NCBI GenBank assembly: GCA_003497505.1
Contig: DNNV01000282.1
Span: 1 to 5,639 of the forward strand
From: Clostridiales bacterium
GTDB lineage: Bacteria > Bacillota > Clostridia > Tissierellales > Sedimentibacteraceae
DNA: 5,639 nt
Direction of reading: 5' to 3'
The notes below the pieces were generated by a model, which ran no database searches, was not told the origin of the DNA, and saw only the letters and a program-made list of their open reading frames with translations. Both the position numbers and the translations under genes were made by a program. Positions 1-4,996 of the stretch are shown here, piece by piece. Position 1 is the first letter of the stretch. Each line of letters starts with the position of its first letter.

Positions 1-1
1 T

Positions 2-343
2 AATGATAGCCGAATCATAGAAAACATCTGCATTCATGAGTAGAAATTTTTCATCATACATGTAATCCGAAGCCATATAAGCAGAATACATATTATTAGT
101 TTTATCATAAACATCATTTACAATAATTCGAACATCTTTATAACGTCTGCCAATTGCATTAATCATCATTTCTGATTTATAGCCTGCAATTACAGTAATA
201 TCCTTTATTCCATTCTCTAAGAGATTATCAACTTGCTTAAATAAAATAGGTTTTCCATTAACTTCTACCATAGATTTTGGCCTATCATCAGTTATAGGTC
301 TCAGCCTCGTTCCAAGTCCTGCCGCTAAAATCAATGCTTTCAT
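2..343 (-). CDS. LicC-like sugar/phosphocholine nucleotidyltransferase, N-terminal part (C-terminus outside window)
   Basis: Partial gene: the start ATG is at 343-341 and the frame stays open to the left edge, giving 114 residues. The N-terminus MKALILAAGLGTRLRP is the classic nucleoside-triphosphate-binding signature of the NTP_transferase (Rossmann-like) fold. It continues into RPKSM (residues 21-25, with K23 as the conserved lysine) and VNGKP (28-32). Residues 82-88 (TNNMYSA) and LLMNADV (101-107), with D106 as the probable metal-binding aspartate, resemble the CTP:phosphocholine cytidylyltransferase (LicC/COG1213) branch more than RmlA or GalU. The family joins a nucleotide to a phosphorylated sugar or alcohol in the cytoplasm to make an activated donor. 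The start overlaps the stop of the upstream glycerol-1-phosphate dehydrogenase as ATGA, and a GGAGG lies seven bases before it. Inference: the acceptor may be glycerol 1-phosphate. Phosphocholine or a sugar phosphate remain possible. The fold is certain; the substrate is not. Confidence 0.9.
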   Translation of the reverse strand, partial: MKALILAAGLGTRLRPITDDRPKSMVEVNGKPILFKQVDNLLENGIKDITVIAGYKSEMMINAIGRRYKDVRIIVNDVYDKTNNMYSAYMASDYMYDEKFLLMNADVFYDSAII

Positions 344-1413
344 TTTAAAACCTCCATAATTTCATTGTATACTTTTTCGAGATATTCTTTACTTAATTCT
401 ATAGTGTTCAAAACAGAAAATCTATCAGGTCTAGTTGCTTGAGACTTCAACCATGCACCAATGAACACTTCCTTGGATATGCCAAGTCTTTCAGGGTTTA
501 TGTCAACATTGTATCTCTTCAAAAAAGTGACTATAGGTTCATAGCTTCTGTCTTGAAAAATACAACTTGCAATACTTCCTAAGGCTACTTTTAATCCATG
601 CGGAACATTAATATTATAATATTCATCTAACGAATGACTAAACAAATGCTCCGAACCACTGCACGGCCTGCTATTACCCGCTATATCCATAGCTAGTCCA
701 CTTAACACCAATGATTGTGCTAGTTGTCTTATGAAGTTTTCATTTCTAATATGCTCTTCTCTGCTGAACAAGAGCATATTTAATGCAGTATCGGATAATA
801 AATAGGCAAAATCGTTAGGATGTACCCCTTTATGTTTACTTTCAAGCTTCCAATCAAATAATGCCGTATAATTTGATACCGTATCCCCAATACCCGCCAT
901 CAACAATGTGTTAGGAGATTTTTTTATGATACTTGTATCAATTATTATCCCTTCTGGCGATTTACAACCAAAACTCTTAGCTTTACCCTCATATGTTTTT
1001 AGGACTGCAATCGGAGATGCTACTCCATCATTACTTAAGGTTGTTGGAATGGCTACATATTTCTTCTTACTAACATATGAAGGATACTTTGCCGTATCTA
1101 AAATCTTCCCTCCTCCAAAACCAATTACAATATCAAAATCCTCTATAGATATTTTTTTGGCAACATCAACCGCAATATCATATGTACTATCATCAATAAA
1201 GTAAATAGAATTTTTTTCATATTCGTGTAATAGCTTATCAATGCCTTTTTTAAAAATATTGTATACTCCTTGTGAAGTAAATATTATAATTTTCTTTGAT
1301 TCAATATTATTAAACTCTTTATCAAGCTTGGATATTAAATCTTTAGTGCTATTCTTTTCTATTGTCAAAAATAACGGCAAATTAAATGTTTGCAATTTAT
1401 CCCCTGCTTTCAC
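340..1413 (-). CDS. egsA: Glycerol-1-phosphate dehydrogenase (EgsA/AraM family, iron-containing alcohol dehydrogenase superfamily)
   Basis: A 357-residue cytoplasmic enzyme of normal family length. The family reduces dihydroxyacetone phosphate to sn-glycerol 1-phosphate with NAD(P)H. Visible motifs are the dinucleotide-binding GFGGGKILDTAK (98-109), TTLSNDGVASP (124-134, typical of this family), AGIGDTVSNYTALFDW (173-188), SGLAMDIAGNSRPCSGSEH (238-256) and NVPHG (269-273). D177, H256 and H272 are the predicted metal ligands, with a second histidine at 260. The first codon is GTG (1413-1411) with only a weak purine tract upstream. A TTG at 1395-1393 (residue 7) is preceded five bases away by GGGG and is a plausible alternative start. 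A sigma-A-like promoter lies upstream at 1472-1499, and the gene overlaps the next gene by four bases. The family is clear. In bacteria the product may feed glyceryl lipids or glycan decoration; here the coupled nucleotidyltransferase favours a CDP-activated glycerol, which is inference. Confidence 0.9.
   Translation of the reverse strand: MKAGDKLQTFNLPLFLTIEKNSTKDLISKLDKEFNNIESKKIIIFTSQGVYNIFKKGIDKLLHEYEKNSIYFIDDSTYDIAVDVAKKISIEDFDIVIGFGGGKILDTAKYPSYVSKKKYVAIPTTLSNDGVASPIAVLKTYEGKAKSFGCKSPEGIIIDTSIIKKSPNTLLMAGIGDTVSNYTALFDWKLESKHKGVHPNDFAYLLSDTALNMLLFSREEHIRNENFIRQLAQSLVLSGLAMDIAGNSRPCSGSEHLFSHSLDEYYNINVPHGLKVALGSIASCIFQDRSYEPIVTFLKRYNVDINPERLGISKEVFIGAWLKSQATRPDRFSVLNTIELSKEYLEKVYNEIMEVLK
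341..355 (-). promoter_or_regulatory. Shine-Dalgarno and ATGA coupling site of the nucleotidyltransferase
   Basis: On the minus strand GGAGG (355-351) is followed by seven bases and ATG (343-341). The site lies inside the last codons of the dehydrogenase gene, whose TGA stop occupies 342-340, so the junction is ATGA. This fixes the start of the nucleotidyltransferase and indicates termination-reinitiation coupling. Confidence 0.85.
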
Positions 1414-1471
1414 TTACATAATCTTTTTTATTTCACATATCACTTAGGTTTATCAGAATAGTTTGAAGTTC

Positions 1472-1499
1472 ATTATAATATATATCGTCATTTTTCCAA
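1472..1499 (-). promoter_or_regulatory. Sigma-A-like promoter of the dehydrogenase-nucleotidyltransferase operon
   Basis: On the minus strand TTGGAA (1499-1494) and a perfect TATAAT (1477-1472) are separated by 16 bases. Transcription would start near 1465, giving a leader of about 50 bases before the GTG at 1413. The site lies downstream of the glycosyltransferase terminator, consistent with an independent transcript. The surrounding DNA is AT-rich, so chance matches are possible. Confidence 0.6.
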
Positions 1500-1516
1500 A
1501 AAATAAAGAGATAAAC

Positions 1517-1553
1517 AAAAAAACAACCGCCATGTTTTCCCGGACTACGGTTG
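1517..1553 (-). terminator. Intrinsic terminator after the glycosyltransferase gene
   Basis: Read on the minus strand, CAACCG (1553-1548) and CGGTTG (1529-1524) form a 6-bp stem around an 18-base loop, directly followed by seven Ts (1523-1517). A further CC/GG pairing inside the loop can stack on the stem. It lies about 90 bases past the glycosyltransferase stop and before the dehydrogenase promoter. The T tract is much better on the minus strand, so this is assigned to the glycosyltransferase transcript. Confidence 0.7.
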
Positions 1554-1642
1554 ATTTTTAATCCTTGAAAGAACTATATGGACGATTCCCGGTTTATTCA
1601 AGCCCTCGCATTATTCATTATTAATTAACTATGTTGCATAAA

Positions 1643-2707
1643 TTAATGTATTTGCCTTAATCTCTTAATCGCAGTATCATATCCTGATTTAGCAGACAAT
1701 TCGTAATATTTTTTAGCTAACCTTAAATTTCCCGAAGCCTCATGCCATGTGCCAAGATTGTATGCTGCCTTAAAGCTTCCACAACCATACACACCTTGAT
1801 GCTGCGGCACCTCACCTATTTCCAAGCATTTTAAATAGCTTTTTTCTATCAATGGCAGATAGTTCTGATATTTTACTATATCAAACAATATCATCTTCAT
1901 ATAAAATATACCGCATAAAAAATTAAAGTCCGCATATTTTTGTAAACCTGCTTTAACTTCATCAACTATTTTGAGTGCACTTTCAAAGCTTTCAATTTCT
2001 ATCAAGGTGTAAATATACCGTATAACACCCTTTCTGTAAAAATTATCATCCTTGCTTACAAGATTATAAAAGCTTTCGAAATATTTTACAGCTTCTTTAT
2101 GTCTGTTCATATTTACCAATGCAGATGCAACTTGATAAAGGAAATAAGGATCATCCGGATTACGCTCTAACTCCTCAAGCAGGATAGGTAGATTTCTTTC
2201 CGGCTTGTTAGGCATAATATATCCATCATGCTCAAAATTAAGCGGAAGAGGAAATCGAGGTAATTTACTGTTAACTTGCTCATGCACTTTTCCGGAAAAA
2301 TATATATTTTTAGGTATTATCCTTGTCATATAATCTATTCCATAGCTCAGTTCACCGTTATCCATATACGAACTTTTTATCTGTATAGCTCCCAATGAAT
2401 CAGTGTTTTCTAAGAACTTTAATACGTCCTGTCTGTTTCCTTGTATCAAGTACTCATCAGCATCCAATATCAAATTCCAGTCGCTATCTGATTTTGATAA
2501 AGCAAAATTTCTCGCATCCGAAAAATCATTTTTCCATACATAATCAAAAACTTTAGCCCCGAAGGACAGGGCTATTTGTTTCGTAGAATCCTCTGAGCCT
2601 GTATCAACAATAATGATATCGTCAACTAAATCCTTAACACTTGCTAGACATCTCTCAAGGCAACGTTCTTCATTTTTTACTATCATAACTAAATTTAGTG
2701 TTTTCAT
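1643..2707 (-). CDS. Family 2 glycosyltransferase with C-terminal TPR region (SunS-like architecture)
   Basis: A 354-residue protein predicted to transfer a sugar from a nucleotide donor in the cytoplasm or at the inner membrane face. Residues 1-165 are the GT-A domain: LVMIVKNEE (6-14), VDTGSEDST (34-42), the conserved NDFSDARN (60-67), and the DxD-type metal/nucleotide motif LDADE (81-85). GKVHEQV (139-145) matches the conserved histidine motif of this GT2 subgroup. The remainder is helical with TPR-like units, clearest at 186-217 and 311-342. This layout is shared by SunS-type peptide S-glycosyltransferases and many uncharacterised clostridial glycosyltransferases. No signal peptide or membrane segment is seen. 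The start ATG at 2707 is chosen because GGGAG (2721-2717) lies nine bases upstream; an in-frame ATG at 2737 would add ten residues that do not resemble the family. The acceptor is unknown: protein, glycan and peptide are all possible. The adjoining nucleotide-sugar type genes favour surface glycan or glycoprotein work. Confidence 0.88.
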   Translation of the reverse strand: MKTLNLVMIVKNEERCLERCLASVKDLVDDIIIVDTGSEDSTKQIALSFGAKVFDYVWKNDFSDARNFALSKSDSDWNLILDADEYLIQGNRQDVLKFLENTDSLGAIQIKSSYMDNGELSYGIDYMTRIIPKNIYFSGKVHEQVNSKLPRFPLPLNFEHDGYIMPNKPERNLPILLEELERNPDDPYFLYQVASALVNMNRHKEAVKYFESFYNLVSKDDNFYRKGVIRYIYTLIEIESFESALKIVDEVKAGLQKYADFNFLCGIFYMKMILFDIVKYQNYLPLIEKSYLKCLEIGEVPQHQGVYGCGSFKAAYNLGTWHEASGNLRLAKKYYELSAKSGYDTAIKRLRQIH

Positions 2708-2716
2708 AACATAAAT

Positions 2717-2721
2717 CTCCC
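2717..2721 (-). promoter_or_regulatory. Shine-Dalgarno deciding the glycosyltransferase start
   Basis: GGGAG on the minus strand lies nine bases before ATG at 2707-2705. It lies downstream of the alternative in-frame ATG at 2737, so it supports the shorter protein beginning MKTLNLVMIV. Confidence 0.75.
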
Positions 2722-2778
2722 GAAAATAAAACATCAATTATTGTCAGTTAATTATTTCCATAAATTTATTACGTCTTA

Positions 2779-2787
2779 ATTATATCA
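2779..2787 (-). promoter_or_regulatory. Extended -10 promoter of the glycosyltransferase gene
   Basis: The minus strand reads TGATATAAT, a perfect TATAAT with the TG of an extended -10. The hexamer 17 bases upstream (TACTAA) is a poor -35, as often seen with extended -10 promoters. Transcription would begin near 2772, leaving a leader of about 65 bases. Confidence 0.5.
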
Positions 2788-2873
2788 TATATCGGATTTT
2801 TTTAGTAGAAAATTAACATTTTTACAGCGATGAGAAATATACTTTTTATCTATAGCAAAAACTTAAAATTTTA

Positions 2874-2902
2874 TTGAATAAAAAAGTATTTCATGCTATA
2901 TT
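2874..2902 (+). promoter_or_regulatory. Sigma-A-like promoter upstream of the YfcC gene
   Basis: TTGAAT (2874-2879) and TATATT (2897-2902) are separated by exactly 17 bases, and TG at 2894-2895 adds an extended -10. Transcription would start near 2909 and give an untranslated leader of about 228 bases before the ATG at 3137. The leader would contain the palindrome at 3006-3036 and the hairpin with T run at 3056-3085. The match is good but lies in AT-rich DNA, and the sigma-54 promoter nearer the gene is more specific. Confidence 0.5.
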
Positions 2903-3005
2903 CGTGCAAGTGAGCATATTTCCGTGTTTTAATTTTATTCAATTTCTGCCTGCTGTATAAAAACTGGTAAAATGTTAAAAATAAGGAATGTATATTGCTA
3001 AATAA

Positions 3006-3036
3006 ATGGCTGTCATGGTGACCATATAATAGCCAT
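3006..3036. promoter_or_regulatory. Nested palindrome, candidate enhancer-binding (UAS) site
   Basis: Two dyads share nearly the same centre. The outer arms are ATGGCT (3006-3011) and AGCCAT (3031-3036). The inner arms are ATGGT (3015-3019) and ACCAT (3021-3025) around a single G. The centre, near 3020, is about 90 bases upstream of the predicted sigma-54 start, a usual distance for the binding site of a sigma-54 activator. It also contains TATAAT (3025-3030), but without a fitting -35. A cognate regulator is not in the window, so its role as an operator is inference. Confidence 0.5.
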
Positions 3037-3055
3037 AAGAAATTGGCACTATGCA

Positions 3056-3085
3056 GGAACGCTGATAATTGAACGTTCCATTTTT
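3056..3085 (+). terminator. Hairpin with short T run upstream of the sigma-54 promoter (possible weak terminator/attenuator or dyad operator)
   Basis: GGAACG (3056-3061) and CGTTCC (3074-3079) form a 6-bp stem with a 12-base loop, followed by ATTTTT (3080-3085). In a transcript begun at the upstream sigma-A-like promoter it could act as a weak terminator that shields the carrier gene. As DNA it is a dyad near -44 relative to the sigma-54 start. The short stem and T run keep confidence low. Confidence 0.35.
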
Positions 3086-3100
3086 GGCACGCATTATGCA
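3084..3100 (+). promoter_or_regulatory. Sigma-54 (RpoN/SigL) -24/-12 promoter of the YfcC gene
   Basis: The sequence TTGGCACGCATTATGCA matches the sigma-54 consensus YTGGCACGRNNNTTGCW at all but two of its defined positions. The invariant GG (3086-3087) and GC (3098-3099) are separated by exactly ten bases. Placing the C of GC at -12 puts the transcription start near 3111, with AGGAGG at 3125-3130 and the start codon at 3137, so the leader is about 26 bases. Sigma-54 holoenzyme cannot open promoters without an ATP-driven activator, so expression is predicted to depend on an enhancer-binding protein. Confidence 0.8.
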
Positions 3101-3124
3101 TATAGATATATCAATAAATACTTC

Positions 3125-3130
3125 AGGAGG
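3125..3130 (+). promoter_or_regulatory. Shine-Dalgarno of the YfcC gene
   Basis: A perfect AGGAGG lies six bases before ATG at 3137-3139. This fixes the start; the nearest upstream ATG (3096) is out of frame. Confidence 0.9.
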
Positions 3131-3136
3131 ACTAAT

Positions 3137-4882
3137 ATGTCTAAAAACAAAAAAATAAATGAGACGCCTGTGCAGAAAGATCTTACAAAAATGCGCACAC
3201 CTCATACCTATGCAATTATTTTTGCGGTAGTACTGCTTTGCTGGGCATTAACTTTCATTGTTCCGGCTGGTAAATTCAGCACTCATGATGTTGAATATGT
3301 TGATTCGAACGGAGATACAAAGACTAAGACTGTATTGATCGCCGATTCCTTCCGTTACAGCTACAATTTAAACACAGCAAATTTAGCTTCGGAATTAAGG
3401 GAATTGAGCAGGGATACTGCCAAGCTTGAAGAGTTAGATGTTGATCAGGCTGCTTTGGAGGAGTTGCTTGCAACGGATTCTTCGAAATGGACCCAATCAG
3501 ATCTCGATGATATCGGTCTGAGCGATGATACTCTTTACGGAATGTACGGCAATTCTATGTATGATACAAGCAAAAAACTCCACAAGACCGCACGTATCTG
3601 GGGTACTGACGATTACGGCGGATTCGGCTTCATGAACTATGTATTTGAAGGGCTGGCTACTGGAAACAAGTATGGCTCAGCTGTTGGTATAGTTGCTCTG
3701 ATACTTGTTGTTGGCGGTGCATTCGGTATTATTATGAAAACAGGTGCCGTTGATGCTGGTATTTATGCATTTATAAGGAAGACTAAGGGTCTCGAAAGGC
3801 TTGCGCTGCCAATGCTGTTTTTCGTATTTTCATTGGGCGGAGCAACCTTCGGTATGGCAGAGGAAGTAATACCATTTGCTATGATAATGGTTCCTTTTGT
3901 TATAGCCCTCGGGTATGACTCTATAGTGGCCGTAACCGTGACCTATGTTGCATCTCAGGTTGGTAATGCCGCTTCATGGATGAGTCCGTTCAGCGTTGCG
4001 GTGGCTCAGGGTATAGCCGGAATTCCTGTTCTTTCAGGTGCTTCCTTCAGACTTGCTATGTGGTTCATCGTTACGGGACTTTCTGCCGGATATATGATGT
4101 TCTATGCAGAAAAAATAAGAAAGAATCCAGAACTTTCGGTAATGCATAAATCTGATGAGCATTTCAGAAGCAGAATAGAAAATACAACACAGCAGGAAAT
4201 TGAATTCACATTGGGACACAAGCTCATTCTTTTAGAAATGCTGGCTGTGCTGGTATGGATTGTATGGGGAGTTACATCAAAGGGATATTATATTCCTGAA
4301 ATAGCATCTCAGTTCTTTGTAATGGGATTTGTTGCAGGTGTTATAGCTGTTATCTTTAAATTAAACGATATGTCAATAAATGACATGGCATCATCATTCC
4401 AGAGCGGTGTTGCCGATTTGGCAGGAACTGCCGTTGTAGTTGGTATGGCAAAGGGAATATTGCTCGTATTGGGAGGCTCTGATGCCAATGTTGCATCTTC
4501 TCTGAACACAGTGCTCTACAGCATTGGTCAGGCGCTGGAGGGAGTTCCCGCAACAGTAGCCGCATGGAGCATGTATCTGTTCCAAAGCTTGTTCAATCTT
4601 GTTGTAACATCAAACTCAGGTCAGGCTGCTTTGACAATGCCTATAATGGCTCCACTTTCAGATATAGTCGGCGTACACAGACAAATAGCTGTTCTTGCCT
4701 ATCAGCTGGGTGCAGGATTTGTTGACGCTTTTACACCTGTTTCCGCAAGCTTGATAGGAGTGCTTGGAGTTGCAAGAATCGACTGGGCTAAATGGGCAAA
4801 ATTCCAGATTAAAATGCAGGCATTTTTCTTCCTGATGGGTACGATAATAATTGTTACTGCTGTAGCAATTAATTTTCAGTAA
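3137..4882 (+). CDS. yfcC: YfcC-family (DcuC/ArcD-related) membrane carrier with an enlarged first loop
   Basis: A 581-residue polytopic inner-membrane protein; the symbol marks the family, not proven orthology. Hydrophobic segments lie near residues 23-42, 182-201, 223-239, 244-270, 303-323, 363-380, 390-408, 427-446, 471-492, 512-530 and 561-579. Family landmarks are VGGAFGIIMKTGAVDAG (192-208), FGMAEEVIPF (238-247), NSGQAALTMPIMAPLSD (493-509) and TPVSASLIGVLG with the tryptophan-rich DWAKWAKF near the C-terminus. Relatives take up or exchange amino acids such as arginine/ornithine, or small carboxylates, but most YfcC proteins have no proven substrate. The protein is longer than the usual 460-510 residues because residues about 80-157 form an acidic, helix-prone insert after the first membrane segment, probably outside the membrane. 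The gene follows a sigma-54 promoter and is closed by a strong terminator, so it appears to be transcribed alone. Its base composition is visibly less AT-rich than that of the minus-strand block to its left. Confidence 0.88.
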   Translation: MSKNKKINETPVQKDLTKMRTPHTYAIIFAVVLLCWALTFIVPAGKFSTHDVEYVDSNGDTKTKTVLIADSFRYSYNLNTANLASELRELSRDTAKLEELDVDQAALEELLATDSSKWTQSDLDDIGLSDDTLYGMYGNSMYDTSKKLHKTARIWGTDDYGGFGFMNYVFEGLATGNKYGSAVGIVALILVVGGAFGIIMKTGAVDAGIYAFIRKTKGLERLALPMLFFVFSLGGATFGMAEEVIPFAMIMVPFVIALGYDSIVAVTVTYVASQVGNAASWMSPFSVAVAQGIAGIPVLSGASFRLAMWFIVTGLSAGYMMFYAEKIRKNPELSVMHKSDEHFRSRIENTTQQEIEFTLGHKLILLEMLAVLVWIVWGVTSKGYYIPEIASQFFVMGFVAGVIAVIFKLNDMSINDMASSFQSGVADLAGTAVVVGMAKGILLVLGGSDANVASSLNTVLYSIGQALEGVPATVAAWSMYLFQSLFNLVVTSNSGQAALTMPIMAPLSDIVGVHRQIAVLAYQLGAGFVDAFTPVSASLIGVLGVARIDWAKWAKFQIKMQAFFFLMGTIIIVTAVAINFQ

Positions 4883-4927
4883 TCAGGTGCTGATGTCGGT
4901 TAAAAAAATTCTTATGATATAAAAAGG

Positions 4928-4964
4928 TAGACAGCAATTATTTTCTCATTGCTGTCTATTTTTT
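4928..4964. terminator. Strong bidirectional intrinsic terminator between convergent genes
   Basis: TAGACAGCAAT (4928-4938) and ATTGCTGTCTA (4948-4958) form a perfect 11-bp stem with a nine-base loop. On the plus strand six Ts follow (4959-4964). On the minus strand the stem is followed by CC and five Ts (4925-4921). It therefore serves both the YfcC gene and the convergent gene ending at 4997. Confidence 0.92.
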
Positions 4965-4996
4965 GTGTTTTGTGTTATCTTAAATATAAACAAATT

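Larger units (their letters stand above)
1414..1642. other. Intergenic region between the dehydrogenase and glycosyltransferase genes
   Basis: This is a 229-base stretch without a credible gene. It holds, in minus-strand order, a G/C-richer patch at about 1560-1612 with short self-complementary segments (CTTGAA/TTCAAG at 1602-1597 and 1569-1564), the terminator at 1517-1553, the promoter at 1472-1499 and an AT-rich leader. TTCCCGG occurs twice on the plus strand, at 1537-1543 and 1586-1592. No known riboswitch core was recognised. Confidence 0.5.
2708..3136. other. Divergent intergenic regulatory region between glycosyltransferase and YfcC genes
   Basis: About 430 bases with no credible coding sequence; open frames crossing it have no ribosome binding site and no family resemblance. 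The left third is very AT-rich and carries the glycosyltransferase promoter. The middle carries a sigma-A-like plus-strand promoter. The right part, 3006-3100, is richer in G/C and packed with dyads and repeats that end in a sigma-54 promoter. Confidence 0.7.

Noticed and set aside
908..1204. A 98-residue open frame on the plus strand inside the dehydrogenase gene.
   Set aside because: It is antisense to the conserved catalytic motifs of the dehydrogenase, has no ribosome binding site and no family resemblance.
1586..1612. A CAAGCCC-containing patch on the plus strand that recalls part of the twister ribozyme consensus.
   Set aside because: The remaining conserved elements and stems are not present at suitable positions.
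2708..2737. N-terminal extension of the glycosyltransferase to an in-frame ATG at 2737.
   Set aside because: The good Shine-Dalgarno (2717-2721) lies inside this extension and serves the ATG at 2707, where the family-like sequence begins.
2839..2889. Inverted repeat ATACTTTTTAT / ATAAAAAAGTAT flanking the -35 of the sigma-A-like promoter.
   Set aside because: It is almost entirely A/T, has a one-base bulge and is expected by chance in this composition; not enough to call an operator.
3025..3030. A perfect TATAAT that could be a -10 box close to the carrier gene.
   Set aside because: The hexamer at the correct upstream distance (ATAAAT) is a poor -35 and there is no extended TG; it is better explained as part of the palindrome spacer.
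2871..3205. Two overlapping 76-residue minus-strand frames in the divergent intergenic region.
   Set aside because: Neither has a credible ribosome binding site. They run across the promoter dyads and the start of the carrier gene, and their composition is typical of AT-rich noise.
4034..4585. Several minus-strand frames of 61-69 residues inside the carrier gene.
   Set aside because: They are antisense shadows of a well-supported membrane protein and lack starts with ribosome binding sites.
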